Assembly: GCA_900539855.1 (NCBI GenBank)
Contig: UQDO01000005.1
Span: 1 to 64,000, forward strand
Reading direction: 5' to 3'
DNA from: an uncultured Oscillospiraceae bacterium
Lineage (GTDB): Bacteria; Bacillota; Clostridia; Oscillospirales; Acutalibacteraceae
Length of the DNA: 64,000 nt
Of the stretch, positions 52,086-59,643 are shown in pieces. Within the stretch, counting starts at the first letter, position 1; every line of letters starts with the position of its first letter. The translations under genes and the position numbers were made by a program. Below the pieces are notes generated by a model. That model had not been told where the DNA came from. It did not search any database and saw only the letters and a list, made by a program, of their open reading frames with translations.

Positions 52086-52808
52086 TCATTTGTCAAGTGT
52101 TTTTTTACGCCGAAGCTCTCTTTCAGCCTGCGGCAGACGTAAATAAACAGGCAGCAGTTCCGAAGCGGTAACGGTCCTTTTGCCTGATATCAACTCATAT
52201 GCTGCCATGCAGACGCATGACGCGCGCTGACGGCGCAGATGCTGCGGTGCCAGAAAAAGAGGAAGATGTGCGGCGTTTTCGTTATTATAAAGCAGCTCCG
52301 CACCGTCTCCTACTACAAATATCTTCTCACCGATGTACTTTTCCGACATGCAGGACAGCTCGTCTATAAGCTCGTCAGCCATAAGCGCTCGATCCTCGCA
52401 AAGTCTTGTAACAACACCGTTTTCAACCAAAAACAGCGCGTTGTAAAACTGATTGCATCTTGCGTCCATTACCGCACACACAATTCCCTCCGACGCCGAC
52501 ATGCCGTAAGCCATAGCGCTGAGAACCGACACCGGAACACACGGCTTGTCAAACGGCTCCGCCATGCCTTTCACGGCGCTGACCCCTATCCTGACTCCGG
52601 TAAAAGAGCCGGGACCGGCTGTCACGGCAAACATATCAATGTCGCCGGGCGTTCTGCCGCAGAGCTTTAAGCTCGATTCTATCATAGGCATAAGGGTCTG
52701 CGAATGTGTGGTCTTTGTATTAAGATAGTATTCGGAAATGAGCCGTTCATCCTCAAACAGTGCACACGACACGGGAGATGCGGTACATTCAACACCAAGC
52801 AGCAGCAT
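52086..52808 (-). CDS. tsaB: tRNA threonylcarbamoyladenosine biosynthesis protein TsaB
   Basis: The 240-aa ASKHA-fold protein has LLLGVECTASPVSCALFED, HSQTLMPMIESSLKLCG and FAVTAGPGSFTGVRIGVSAV, continuing KGMA, the TsaB signature. It is the catalytically inactive partner of TsaD in t6A37 formation. It is immediately downstream of tsaE (9-nt gap), its functional partner. The C-terminal half is divergent as usual in the family. Confidence 0.95.
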   Translation of the reverse strand: MLLLGVECTASPVSCALFEDERLISEYYLNTKTTHSQTLMPMIESSLKLCGRTPGDIDMFAVTAGPGSFTGVRIGVSAVKGMAEPFDKPCVPVSVLSAMAYGMSASEGIVCAVMDARCNQFYNALFLVENGVVTRLCEDRALMADELIDELSCMSEKYIGEKIFVVGDGAELLYNNENAAHLPLFLAPQHLRRQRASCVCMAAYELISGKRTVTASELLPVYLRLPQAERELRRKKTLDK

Positions 52809-52817
52809 ATTTCCTCC

Positions 52818-53240
52818 TTATCGCGTCACCGTTATCAAACGGTCTGTTTCACTTACGTTCTCTATACTCACCGTTACCGTATCATCCGGTAAAGCGGCTT
52901 CGATATTCTCGCTCCATTCAACGATCAGAACGCCGCCCGTTTCGAGATAATCGAAATATCCGGTAGTGTAAAGATCCTCCCAGCCGTTTACACGGTACAT
53001 ATCGAAGTGGTAGACATCGAGCCTGCCGCCCTTGTATTCGTTTACAAGCGCAAAGGTAGGCGAATTGACGTCGCCCTTATACCCCATGCCCCTGGCAAAT
53101 CCGCGCACAAAGCAGGTTTTTCCCGCTCCGAGGTCGCCCTTCATGGCTATAACGGTACCGGCATGGCAGGACTCTGAAAAATCGGCGGCTATCTGTTCGG
53201 TCTCTGCTGGAGAGTGAGAATTGAACCTCATATCCGACAA
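52818..53240 (-). CDS. tsaE: tRNA t6A biosynthesis ATPase TsaE
   Basis: The 140-aa P-loop protein has MKGDLGAGKTCFVRGFARGM, then GDVNSPTFALVNEY, HFDMYRVNG and LIVEWSENI, the TsaE order. It drives the TsaBD complex. The start is uncertain: TTG 53240 fits the SD GAGGTGG best, GTG 53249 and ATG 53231 are in frame alternatives. A TATAAT at 53271-53276 (minus strand) with a weak -35 probably serves the operon. The gene diverges from rodA. Confidence 0.93.
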   Translation of the reverse strand: MSDMRFNSHSPAETEQIAADFSESCHAGTVIAMKGDLGAGKTCFVRGFARGMGYKGDVNSPTFALVNEYKGGRLDVYHFDMYRVNGWEDLYTTGYFDYLETGGVLIVEWSENIEAALPDDTVTVSIENVSETDRLITVTR

Positions 53241-53306
53241 AACAGCCACCTCTTTTACTTGATTTTACTTATTATAGCACATTGTTTCAGATATTTAAAG
53301 TATATC

Positions 53307-53335
53307 TTGAACTATTTTTGATTTTAGTCTATAAT
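53307..53335 (+). promoter_or_regulatory. sigma-A promoter of the rodA/ftsW-like gene
   Basis: TTGAAC (53307-53312), 17-bp spacer, TATAAT (53330-53335); ATG 53375 follows after 39 bp with SD AAGGAAG. Confidence 0.78.
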
Positions 53336-53374
53336 ATTTTTATAGGTTTACGACTTTAAGGAAGGAAACGATAC

Positions 53375-54532
53375 ATGAAAGTCATCTTTCGCCGCATTGC
53401 GGATTATATCCGCGAATGTGACAAGCTGTTATATATACTGTGCTTTGTGACCACTATCTACGGCAGCATCGCCGTTTTGTCAGCAACATATTTTGTCACG
53501 GGCAGAAGCTTAAAGCAGTTTATAATGCAGATCGTAGCTATGGCTTTGGGCACCGTGGCTGTTATAATAATAAGCAATTTTGATTACAAAAACTTTGCGA
53601 GACTGTGGCCCGTTATTTATCTTGTGGGCTTTTCGCTTGTAATACTGACGTTTTTTATAGGCTACGCGCCGGGAAATACCGACGACAAGGCATGGCTCAT
53701 GCTGCCGGGCAAGATTTCGTTCCAGCCGTCAGAGCTTTTGAAGGTCTGCTTTATTATAACCTTTGCATATCACTGCTACCGTTTGGGCGACAAGGTCAAA
53801 AAATTCGTCCACACAATGCTGCTCTGCCTGCACGGTGCCGTTCCGATACTGCTCATACATTTTCAGGGTGACGACGGCAGCGCGCTTATTTTCGCATTTA
53901 TCTTCATAGGCATGATGTTTGCGGCAGGCGTCAGAATAAGGTATTTTATAATACTTTTATCAGCCGCCGTTATAGCGTCACCCTTTGCCTATCTTTATGT
54001 AATGAACGACGATCAGCGATCAAGGATAAGCGCGCTGTTTTTCGGCACCGAAACCGATTATCAGGTCACGCTTTTCCAGCAGTGGCGCGGCAGAGTCGCA
54101 ATGGCTAACGGCGGTGTGTTCGGTCAGGGGCTGTTCAACGGACCGCTTGTCCAGAGCGGACGCATACCGGAAGGATATAACGACTTTATATTCACAAGTA
54201 TCGGCGAGGAGCTTGGGCTCATAGGCTGCCTTGCTGTCATTGCGCTTTTGGCAGCTATTTGCATAAGGATATTAAAGGTAGGATTTCTCTCAAACAACAA
54301 ACTGGGACTTGTCATGTGCGCCGGCGTTTTTACAATGCTGTTTTCACAGACCGTTATAAACATCGGAATGTGCCTCTGGCTGATCCCGGTAATAGGCGTT
54401 ACGCTGCCGTTTTTCAGCGCCGGCGGAACATCGCTTCTCTGTACCTATCTCAGTATCGGTGTTGTGATGAGCGTTTATATTCACCGTGATTCGGGCATCA
54501 CCTATTTAAGGGAAGAAAAGATCAGATTTTAA
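53375..54532 (+). CDS. rodA: FtsW/RodA/SpoVE family peptidoglycan glycosyltransferase
   Basis: The 385-aa protein has ten membrane segments and SEDS-family motifs: KISFQPSELLKVCFIITFAY, QGDDGSALIFAFIFIGM (catalytic Asp region), NGGVFGQGLFNG and FTSIGEELGLIG, with the C-terminal LPFFSAGGTSLLCTYLSIGV. It polymerises lipid II during elongation, division or sporulation. The sequence does not separate RodA from SpoVE or FtsW. It has its own promoter and is convergent with the spoIIP pair. Confidence 0.92.
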   Translation: MKVIFRRIADYIRECDKLLYILCFVTTIYGSIAVLSATYFVTGRSLKQFIMQIVAMALGTVAVIIISNFDYKNFARLWPVIYLVGFSLVILTFFIGYAPGNTDDKAWLMLPGKISFQPSELLKVCFIITFAYHCYRLGDKVKKFVHTMLLCLHGAVPILLIHFQGDDGSALIFAFIFIGMMFAAGVRIRYFIILLSAAVIASPFAYLYVMNDDQRSRISALFFGTETDYQVTLFQQWRGRVAMANGGVFGQGLFNGPLVQSGRIPEGYNDFIFTSIGEELGLIGCLAVIALLAAICIRILKVGFLSNNKLGLVMCAGVFTMLFSQTVINIGMCLWLIPVIGVTLPFFSAGGTSLLCTYLSIGVVMSVYIHRDSGITYLREEKIRF

Positions 54533-54867
54533 AACGGAATATTTTTTGACAGCTCCTCCAAGGTGTTTACAACACCGAGGAGGAGCTTTATAATACCCGG
54601 TGAATATTGCTTTATAATGTATCCGATTTTTTCACAAACCGTCATAAGCGGTATGTGCACCTCGTTTCCAAGGAAAAGGAACACATCCTTTTCCTTGATA
54701 TCAAACAGCACCACCTGCTCTCCGAATGACATATATCTTGATTCCTTATATACTACCCCCATAAGTATCGCCGCTGCCGATATTAGCGATATTATAAAAA
54801 GTGTTATAAGTGCAGAGCTTAACATGGTTCTCTGATACCTTGTTTTTATAAGTCTTTTGTGTTTCAA
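54529..54867 (-). CDS. small single-pass membrane protein next to spoIIP
   Basis: The 112-aa protein has a basic N terminus (MKHKRLIKTRYQRTMLS), one membrane helix at about residues 17-39 and a predicted extracytoplasmic C-terminal part with amphipathic helices. I recognise no family. It overlaps the spoIIP stop by 4 nt, so it is translationally coupled to it, and its own stop overlaps the end of the convergent rodA-like gene. Coupling suggests a sporulation role, which is inference. Confidence 0.78.
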   Translation of the reverse strand: MKHKRLIKTRYQRTMLSSALITLFIISLISAAAILMGVVYKESRYMSFGEQVVLFDIKEKDVFLFLGNEVHIPLMTVCEKIGYIIKQYSPGIIKLLLGVVNTLEELSKNIPF

Positions 54868-55946
54868 TCTTTGTTTCCTTTCGCTTCCAGCATCGACACA
54901 AGCGATCTTCCCACAAGTTCGCCGGAATACAGCGCCTGATTGAGCGTATTTGCATCGCTGCCCATTTCTATCAGTATTGAGCCGGTCGTAAGATTCTGAT
55001 TGTATTTTGCGGATCTTAACAATATCGATCTTGCAAGATCGGGATAGTTATCGGCAAATGTTTTTTGCAGATGCAGAGCAAGCCTTAAGTTTTCGCGCCA
55101 GTTCGGGTAACCTGTGACCTTTCCGGTCTCGCTGCCCATAACAAGCATCACCTGCGCCGCTTCCCTGCCGTTTACCGTTACCACCGGGGCGACCTTCGCG
55201 CTGTCGCCCGAAGATATGGAATCGCGGTGGACATCTATCGCTATTTTTATATTCGGATTTTCACTGAGTATACGGCTGACGGTCTCTGCCGATCTTCCAT
55301 AACTGCCGGTAAAACCGGGGTGATCATGAATAGTTGTATCATGTATCACGGTGTATCCGGCATTTTTCAGCTGCTCGGCAATTTTGTCCCCCACAGCCAC
55401 AATGTTTTTATCCGTGTCGGTCGATCGCGGCTCATCAGAGCTGTTATAGTATGACTGCTCGTCGGTCATAAAAGACTCGGTCGTGTGTGTATGGTATATC
55501 AGTATCTGTGCCGTCCCGTCCTTTGTGACGTCAAATGAGAGCTTTGCCGACAGCTCTGAGTCGATATCAACAGCAGCGTCGGTGTTGTTATTTATATATA
55601 CGGAGCCTGACGATATATTGCCCGATGCCGTAGGGATTGTGCGCTTTATAACACTGCCCATGATCTGCTCTTCGACGGCAGCACATACGGCAGGCGTCAA
55701 AATTTCATCTGTCCCGGAAACGGATGAAGGCTTTTTTGTGCCGCGATCCGCTTCAGACGCGGCAGGCTCGCTTATCACTGTAAATGTGACCGAACGTGAC
55801 AGCCCGTCCGGTATTGCGGCAGCGACCGAAAAGCATGCAGTTTTTCCGATGAGATCATCAAAATTAATATTTACACATGACAGAAGAAGCGCGGCAGCAA
55901 TGCCGATACATTCGGCGACCCGTAAAGCAACTAAAACTTTTTTCAT
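54864..55946 (-). CDS. spoIIP: stage II sporulation protein P (cell-wall amidase)
   Basis: The 360-aa protein has an N-terminal membrane anchor (about residues 5-25), a linker and a C-terminal SpoIIP amidase domain: ILIYHTHTTESFM (zinc His-Glu), GYTVIHDTTIHDHP, IAIDVHRDSI and GSILIEMGSDANTLNQAL. It degrades septal peptidoglycan during engulfment in the mother cell with SpoIID and SpoIIM. ATG 55946 has AGGAATG upstream. It lies 61 nt after gpr on the same strand, giving a sporulation pair. Confidence 0.94.
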   Translation of the reverse strand: MKKVLVALRVAECIGIAAALLLSCVNINFDDLIGKTACFSVAAAIPDGLSRSVTFTVISEPAASEADRGTKKPSSVSGTDEILTPAVCAAVEEQIMGSVIKRTIPTASGNISSGSVYINNNTDAAVDIDSELSAKLSFDVTKDGTAQILIYHTHTTESFMTDEQSYYNSSDEPRSTDTDKNIVAVGDKIAEQLKNAGYTVIHDTTIHDHPGFTGSYGRSAETVSRILSENPNIKIAIDVHRDSISSGDSAKVAPVVTVNGREAAQVMLVMGSETGKVTGYPNWRENLRLALHLQKTFADNYPDLARSILLRSAKYNQNLTTGSILIEMGSDANTLNQALYSGELVGRSLVSMLEAKGNKD

Positions 55947-56007
55947 ATACATTCCTCAAAATCAAAAGTTGATCCTATCATTTGAGTATATGAAGCAGCC
56001 CGGCATT

Positions 56008-56856
56008 TTAGACGACCGAGAGTATAATATCGCTTTCTATTTCAGGCTGCAAAACGATATTAAGTGCACTCGATATGACCTTTGCCGATTTTTCTATCAG
56101 CCTGTCGATATCGCGCGGCGTCACCACCATAGGCTCATGCTCCGGATCACCCCTGCCGGTCAGATCGCTGCAAAGAGTGTATGCGTCGACAACGGTCGGA
56201 ACGCCTATCGTGAAGCAGTCGACGCCTATCGTCTTTTTGCTTATCTCGCTCCTTGCATTGCCAACGCCCGACCCCGGAGATATGCCTGTATTGCTTATCT
56301 GAACGGTGCTGCCAAGCCTTGACACCTCTCTTGCAGCCAATGCATCCACAAGTATCACAGCGCTTGGTCTCGTGCGTTCCACGGCTCCGTCTATTATTTC
56401 CTTCACTTCAATACCTGTCTGCCCCAAAACGCCGGGAGATAAAATGCATACGGGTCTCAAGCCCTTAAGACCTATTTTTTCGGCAAGCTCTCTGCCGATA
56501 TGCCTTGTAGCAAGCACATCTTCGGCGACCTTTGGTCCGAGCGCGTCGGGCGTTACCGTTTTGTTTCCGATTCCTACCACCATCACATTGCTGTTTTTCT
56601 CTCCAAGCAGCTTTTTTAGTTCTGATACGAGCAGATCGCGGAGTTCCTCTGTCTCAAATATATCAATGCCTTTGGCTGTCTCAAGCGTTATATAGGTGCC
56701 GCACGGCTTGCCGAGCATTTCCTCCGCCTCTTTGGTGCTTATTGCGACCTCTGACACATCTATATGTCCGCTGCTTCTTTTTGATACGGATATTCCGTCA
56801 GATGAATTTTGCTTATCGGCGGCAAATTCGGTTGCAAGGTCGGTTCTTATATTGAT
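56008..56856 (-). CDS. gpr: GPR germination protease (spore SASP protease), non-standard start
   Basis: Peptidase A25: GKPCGTYITLE, VVGIGNKTVTPDALGPKVAE, ILSPGVLGQTGIEVKEII, PSAVILVDALAAREVSRLG and SNTGISPGSGVGN, the expected GPR blocks. It cuts small acid-soluble spore proteins at germination. GTG 56757 is the only standard in-frame start, but the frame continues 33 codons upstream with the conserved N terminus NIRTDLATE and begins at ATC 56856 with AAAGGA 10 bases before. The true start may be ATC/ATA, or a one-base shift may separate the in-register ATG at 56867 from the frame. The extended form is 282 aa, short for the family. Confidence 0.88.
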   Translation of the reverse strand: MNIRTDLATEFAADKQNSSDGISVSKRSSGHIDVSEVAISTKEAEEMLGKPCGTYITLETAKGIDIFETEELRDLLVSELKKLLGEKNSNVMVVGIGNKTVTPDALGPKVAEDVLATRHIGRELAEKIGLKGLRPVCILSPGVLGQTGIEVKEIIDGAVERTRPSAVILVDALAAREVSRLGSTVQISNTGISPGSGVGNARSEISKKTIGVDCFTIGVPTVVDAYTLCSDLTGRGDPEHEPMVVTPRDIDRLIEKSAKVISSALNIVLQPEIESDIILSVV

Positions 56857-56997
56857 AGGTCATCATTCCTTTGCATTTAAACTTCAGGGTTTATAAATAT
56901 TTTTGTCACTTTTATATGCTATATTCCGCTTTTGAAGGAACACTTTAAGTCTCACATATATTATTGATCATAAACTTTAAATTTTTTAAAAAAAGTG

Positions 56998-57026
56998 TTG
57001 CAATTTTGCCTCTTTAGTGGTATCAT
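56998..57026 (+). promoter_or_regulatory. promoter of rpsT
   Basis: TTGCAA (56998-57003), 17-bp spacer, TATCAT (57021-57026), 64 bp ahead of ATG 57090. Confidence 0.7.
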
Positions 57027-57089
57027 ATACTCGCTGTGATTTGCGCCGTACATTGCGGCGCAGGTAATTTCTAAGAGGAGGTGGAATTT

Positions 57090-57353
57090 ATGCCTAACAT
57101 CAAATCCGCCAAAAAGCGCGTACTTATCGCAGAAGCAAACAGCATGCGTAACAAGAGCTATAATTCAGCACTCAAGACCGCTATCAAGAAGGCTGACGCC
57201 GCTATTGAGAGCAATGCAGCCGACAAGGCTGATGCAGTCAAGGTCGCTGTAAAGAAGATCGATCAGGCTGTCAACAAGGGTATCCTTCATAAGAATACCG
57301 CTGCCAGAAAGAAGTCTGCTCTTGTCGTTCGTCTTAACAAGACAAATGCATAA
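57090..57353 (+). CDS. rpsT: 30S ribosomal protein S20
   Basis: The 87-aa start at 57090 (MPNIKSAKKRVLIAEAN) follows AGGAGGTGG. The basic helical protein with RNKSYNSALKTAIKKAD and KGILHKNTAARKKSAL is a clear S20. It binds 16S rRNA early in 30S assembly. It is monocistronic with its own promoter and terminator. An in-frame GTG nine bases upstream is part of the SD. Confidence 0.98.
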   Translation: MPNIKSAKKRVLIAEANSMRNKSYNSALKTAIKKADAAIESNAADKADAVKVAVKKIDQAVNKGILHKNTAARKKSALVVRLNKTNA

Positions 57354-57384
57354 TCCGACGAATATCAAAGCATGACGAAATAAC

Positions 57385-57419
57385 GGCTGCCGCATCAAGC
57401 GGCAGCCTTTTTCGTTTTT
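57385..57419 (+). terminator. terminator of rpsT, overlapping the 3' end of the AGCS gene
   Basis: GGCTGCCGC pairs with GCGGCAGCC around ATCAA, then TTTTTCGTTTTTA. The convergent AGCS stop codon lies in this hairpin, so the terminator stem also encodes the last Ala codons of the other strand. Confidence 0.88.
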
Positions 57420-58705
57420 ATGCGCCCTATATTCTTCGGCAGCGCGCGGCTGCCGGCATATAAAAGCATCGACGCATTGGGTATAAGCATGGTGCTGTTG
57501 AAAAGATCGGTCAGCAGCCATATTATATCACCGCTTAAAATATTTGAGAGCGGTACAAATGCAAGAAAGAAGATTATGTAAATCTTTCTTGCGGCAGCGC
57601 TGTCGCTCAGATACTGTAATGATTTTATACCGTAAAACGACCAGCCGACTATAGACGCAAAAGCAAAGCAGTAAGCTGAGATGCAAAGCACCTTAAGCCC
57701 TGCGCTGCCGAAGGTATCCTCAAATATCCTGCATACAAGGGTGAAAGGCTCAGTGCTTAACCCTAAACGGTAGATGTCGGACGACAGCACCGCAAGTGCC
57801 GTCAGCATACAGACTACGACTGTATCGACAAAAACCTCCACTATCCCCCAGCACCCCTGCGAGTGAGGATCGGTAACCTTAGCTGAACAATGGGCTATCG
57901 GTGCGCTGCCGAGCCCCGCTTCGTTGGTGAACAGTCCCCTCATCACGCCGGTCCTCAGTGCCACGGCAAGTACCGATCCGCAAAATCCGCCTGCAATTCC
58001 TTTAAAGCCAAACGCCGAAGTTATGACAGAAAGCAGCGCTGACGGCACGTTGTTTATATTCGCTATAATTATACCTATTGTGGCTATGATATAAAAAACC
58101 GACATAAGCGGCACGAAAACGGCTGAGAAGTTCTGATACAGCTTATCCTTGCCGAATATTATTATGCCGAGGAGAGGCACGGTTATCAAAGTGACCGGCA
58201 AAAAGCCCAACCCGAATCCCAGCCTTGCAAATTCATATACCGATTTTGACTGCAGAATATTTCCCGATAAAAACGATCCTACACAGCATGCGGCGGCGAA
58301 CAAAGCCCCAAGGCGCTTAAAAGGTCCTCGAAACATGCTCTCCATCACATACATCGGCCCGCCGCACTGCCGGTTATTATCATTTGCATCCTTGACCGAT
58401 ATATATATTTCTGCGTATTTTGTCATCATGCCTATAAACGCAAACAGAAGCATCCAGAAAACTGCGCCGGGACCGCCGACACATATAGCCGATGCGACTC
58501 CCACGATGTTGCCTATTCCTATTGTACTGCCCAAAGCTATGGACATAGCTTTAAAACCGTCCGGGTTTCTCTCCTTTACAAGCTTCCCAACGGTGCACTT
58601 TACGATATCCCCAGGTCTTTTAAAGACGTAAAACCCGCTTTTGACGGTAAATAAAACGCCGCACAATGTCAGCAGTACCGCACAGTAAAATGTAAGAAAA
58701 GACAT
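57395..58705 (-). CDS. sodium:alanine/glycine symporter (AGCS family)
   Basis: The 436-aa start at 58705 (MSFLTFYCAVLLTLCG) follows GGGTGAT; the longer frame adds 57 unlikely residues. About ten to eleven membrane helices include the AGCS signature GSTIGIGNIVGVASAICVGG, continuing PGAVFWMLLFAFIGM, and GLFTNEAGLGSAPIAHCSA. It imports alanine or glycine with Na+. The final KTKKAAA is encoded within the rpsT terminator. Not part of an operon with the upstream exonuclease gene beyond a 50-nt gap. Confidence 0.93.
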   Translation of the reverse strand: MSFLTFYCAVLLTLCGVLFTVKSGFYVFKRPGDIVKCTVGKLVKERNPDGFKAMSIALGSTIGIGNIVGVASAICVGGPGAVFWMLLFAFIGMMTKYAEIYISVKDANDNNRQCGGPMYVMESMFRGPFKRLGALFAAACCVGSFLSGNILQSKSVYEFARLGFGLGFLPVTLITVPLLGIIIFGKDKLYQNFSAVFVPLMSVFYIIATIGIIIANINNVPSALLSVITSAFGFKGIAGGFCGSVLAVALRTGVMRGLFTNEAGLGSAPIAHCSAKVTDPHSQGCWGIVEVFVDTVVVCMLTALAVLSSDIYRLGLSTEPFTLVCRIFEDTFGSAGLKVLCISAYCFAFASIVGWSFYGIKSLQYLSDSAAARKIYIIFFLAFVPLSNILSGDIIWLLTDLFNSTMLIPNASMLLYAGSRALPKNIGRIKTKKAAA

Positions 58706-58755
58706 AAAAATATCACCCGTATATACTATTCGTACAAACGGGTGATTATTATTAT

Positions 58756-59640
58756 TTATGCCTTTGTCTTGTCGGTCTTTACCGTAACGGTAGCAATAGG
58801 CGCCGTGTTCCTTTTGACAACGACGCGGTCGTAGTATTTTTTGAACGACACACGTCCCATAAACCTGTAGGAACATTTCCTGCAGCAGAATTCCGCTCTG
58901 AACGACTGCCCTTTAAACACCCACGGCGTAAGCCTTGTAGCATTGCTTTTGCATTTATCACACACAAATTCAAGCTTTTGACGGTTAATAAGCGGACTTT
59001 CAATGTCCTTTATTATATACGCCTTGAATGTTAGCCTGTCATAAAAATCGGAGGCTTTCGTGTCGGTCACAAAATTATTGAACCGCTTTTTGTTGAATAC
59101 CTTACGCAGTATCTCCGCACAAAGCAGGCTGTCGTCAAGGGCACGATGAAGTCCTATGCCGTCAATAGGTATGGCGAGCGACAGCGCCGCGTTTGCGACC
59201 GATATCTGCGATGTAATTGTATGCCCCGCCGCTATCATTTCGCTTTGGACATATTTCTGCAGATCTGCGTACATGCCTATAAACGGCACAGAGCCTAAGT
59301 TGCGGCGGAGTTTGAAATTATCAAGCAGCACATAAAGGTCGGAATTGCTCCAGGTCATGGTCACGGCGTCATTGCCTGCCCATTCGGTGTACAGATCGAC
59401 CGCCTGATCAAAGGTCATACCGTTTTTTTGCATTTCCTCGGTGGTGATATTGGTCAGCCGCTGAAACCTGCTCGACAGCTTTTTTGTGAAGGTGGAGCGT
59501 ATAAGCGCGGTAAACCGCGAGATCTCATTAAGGTTCTCGTCAAGCTTTACAGCGCCTATCTCTATAAGCTCGTTAAACGATCTGCTGCCAATCTTATAAT
59601 ACGTCGTGATCCATTCATTATCGAGAATTATATATTCCAT
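58756..59640 (-). CDS. DnaQ-like (DEDDh) 3'-5' exonuclease with C-terminal zinc-ribbon-like tail
   Basis: The 294-aa protein has ILDNEWI at residues 5-11, an Asp-Glu metal site replacing the usual DxET, then IEIGAVKLDENLNEISRF, MTFDQAVDLYTEW, and the ExoIII motif GLHRALDDSLLCAEIL with the His-Asp pair. The C-terminal ~80 residues add two Cys pairs, CDKCKSN and CCRKCSY, likely a zinc ribbon for nucleic acid binding. The exonuclease fold is clear. The tail and the variant first motif make it an unusual architecture of unknown role. It is located 3 nt after typA. Confidence 0.87.
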   Translation of the reverse strand: MEYIILDNEWITTYYKIGSRSFNELIEIGAVKLDENLNEISRFTALIRSTFTKKLSSRFQRLTNITTEEMQKNGMTFDQAVDLYTEWAGNDAVTMTWSNSDLYVLLDNFKLRRNLGSVPFIGMYADLQKYVQSEMIAAGHTITSQISVANAALSLAIPIDGIGLHRALDDSLLCAEILRKVFNKKRFNNFVTDTKASDFYDRLTFKAYIIKDIESPLINRQKLEFVCDKCKSNATRLTPWVFKGQSFRAEFCCRKCSYRFMGRVSFKKYYDRVVVKRNTAPIATVTVKTDKTKA

Positions 59641-59643
59641 TGC

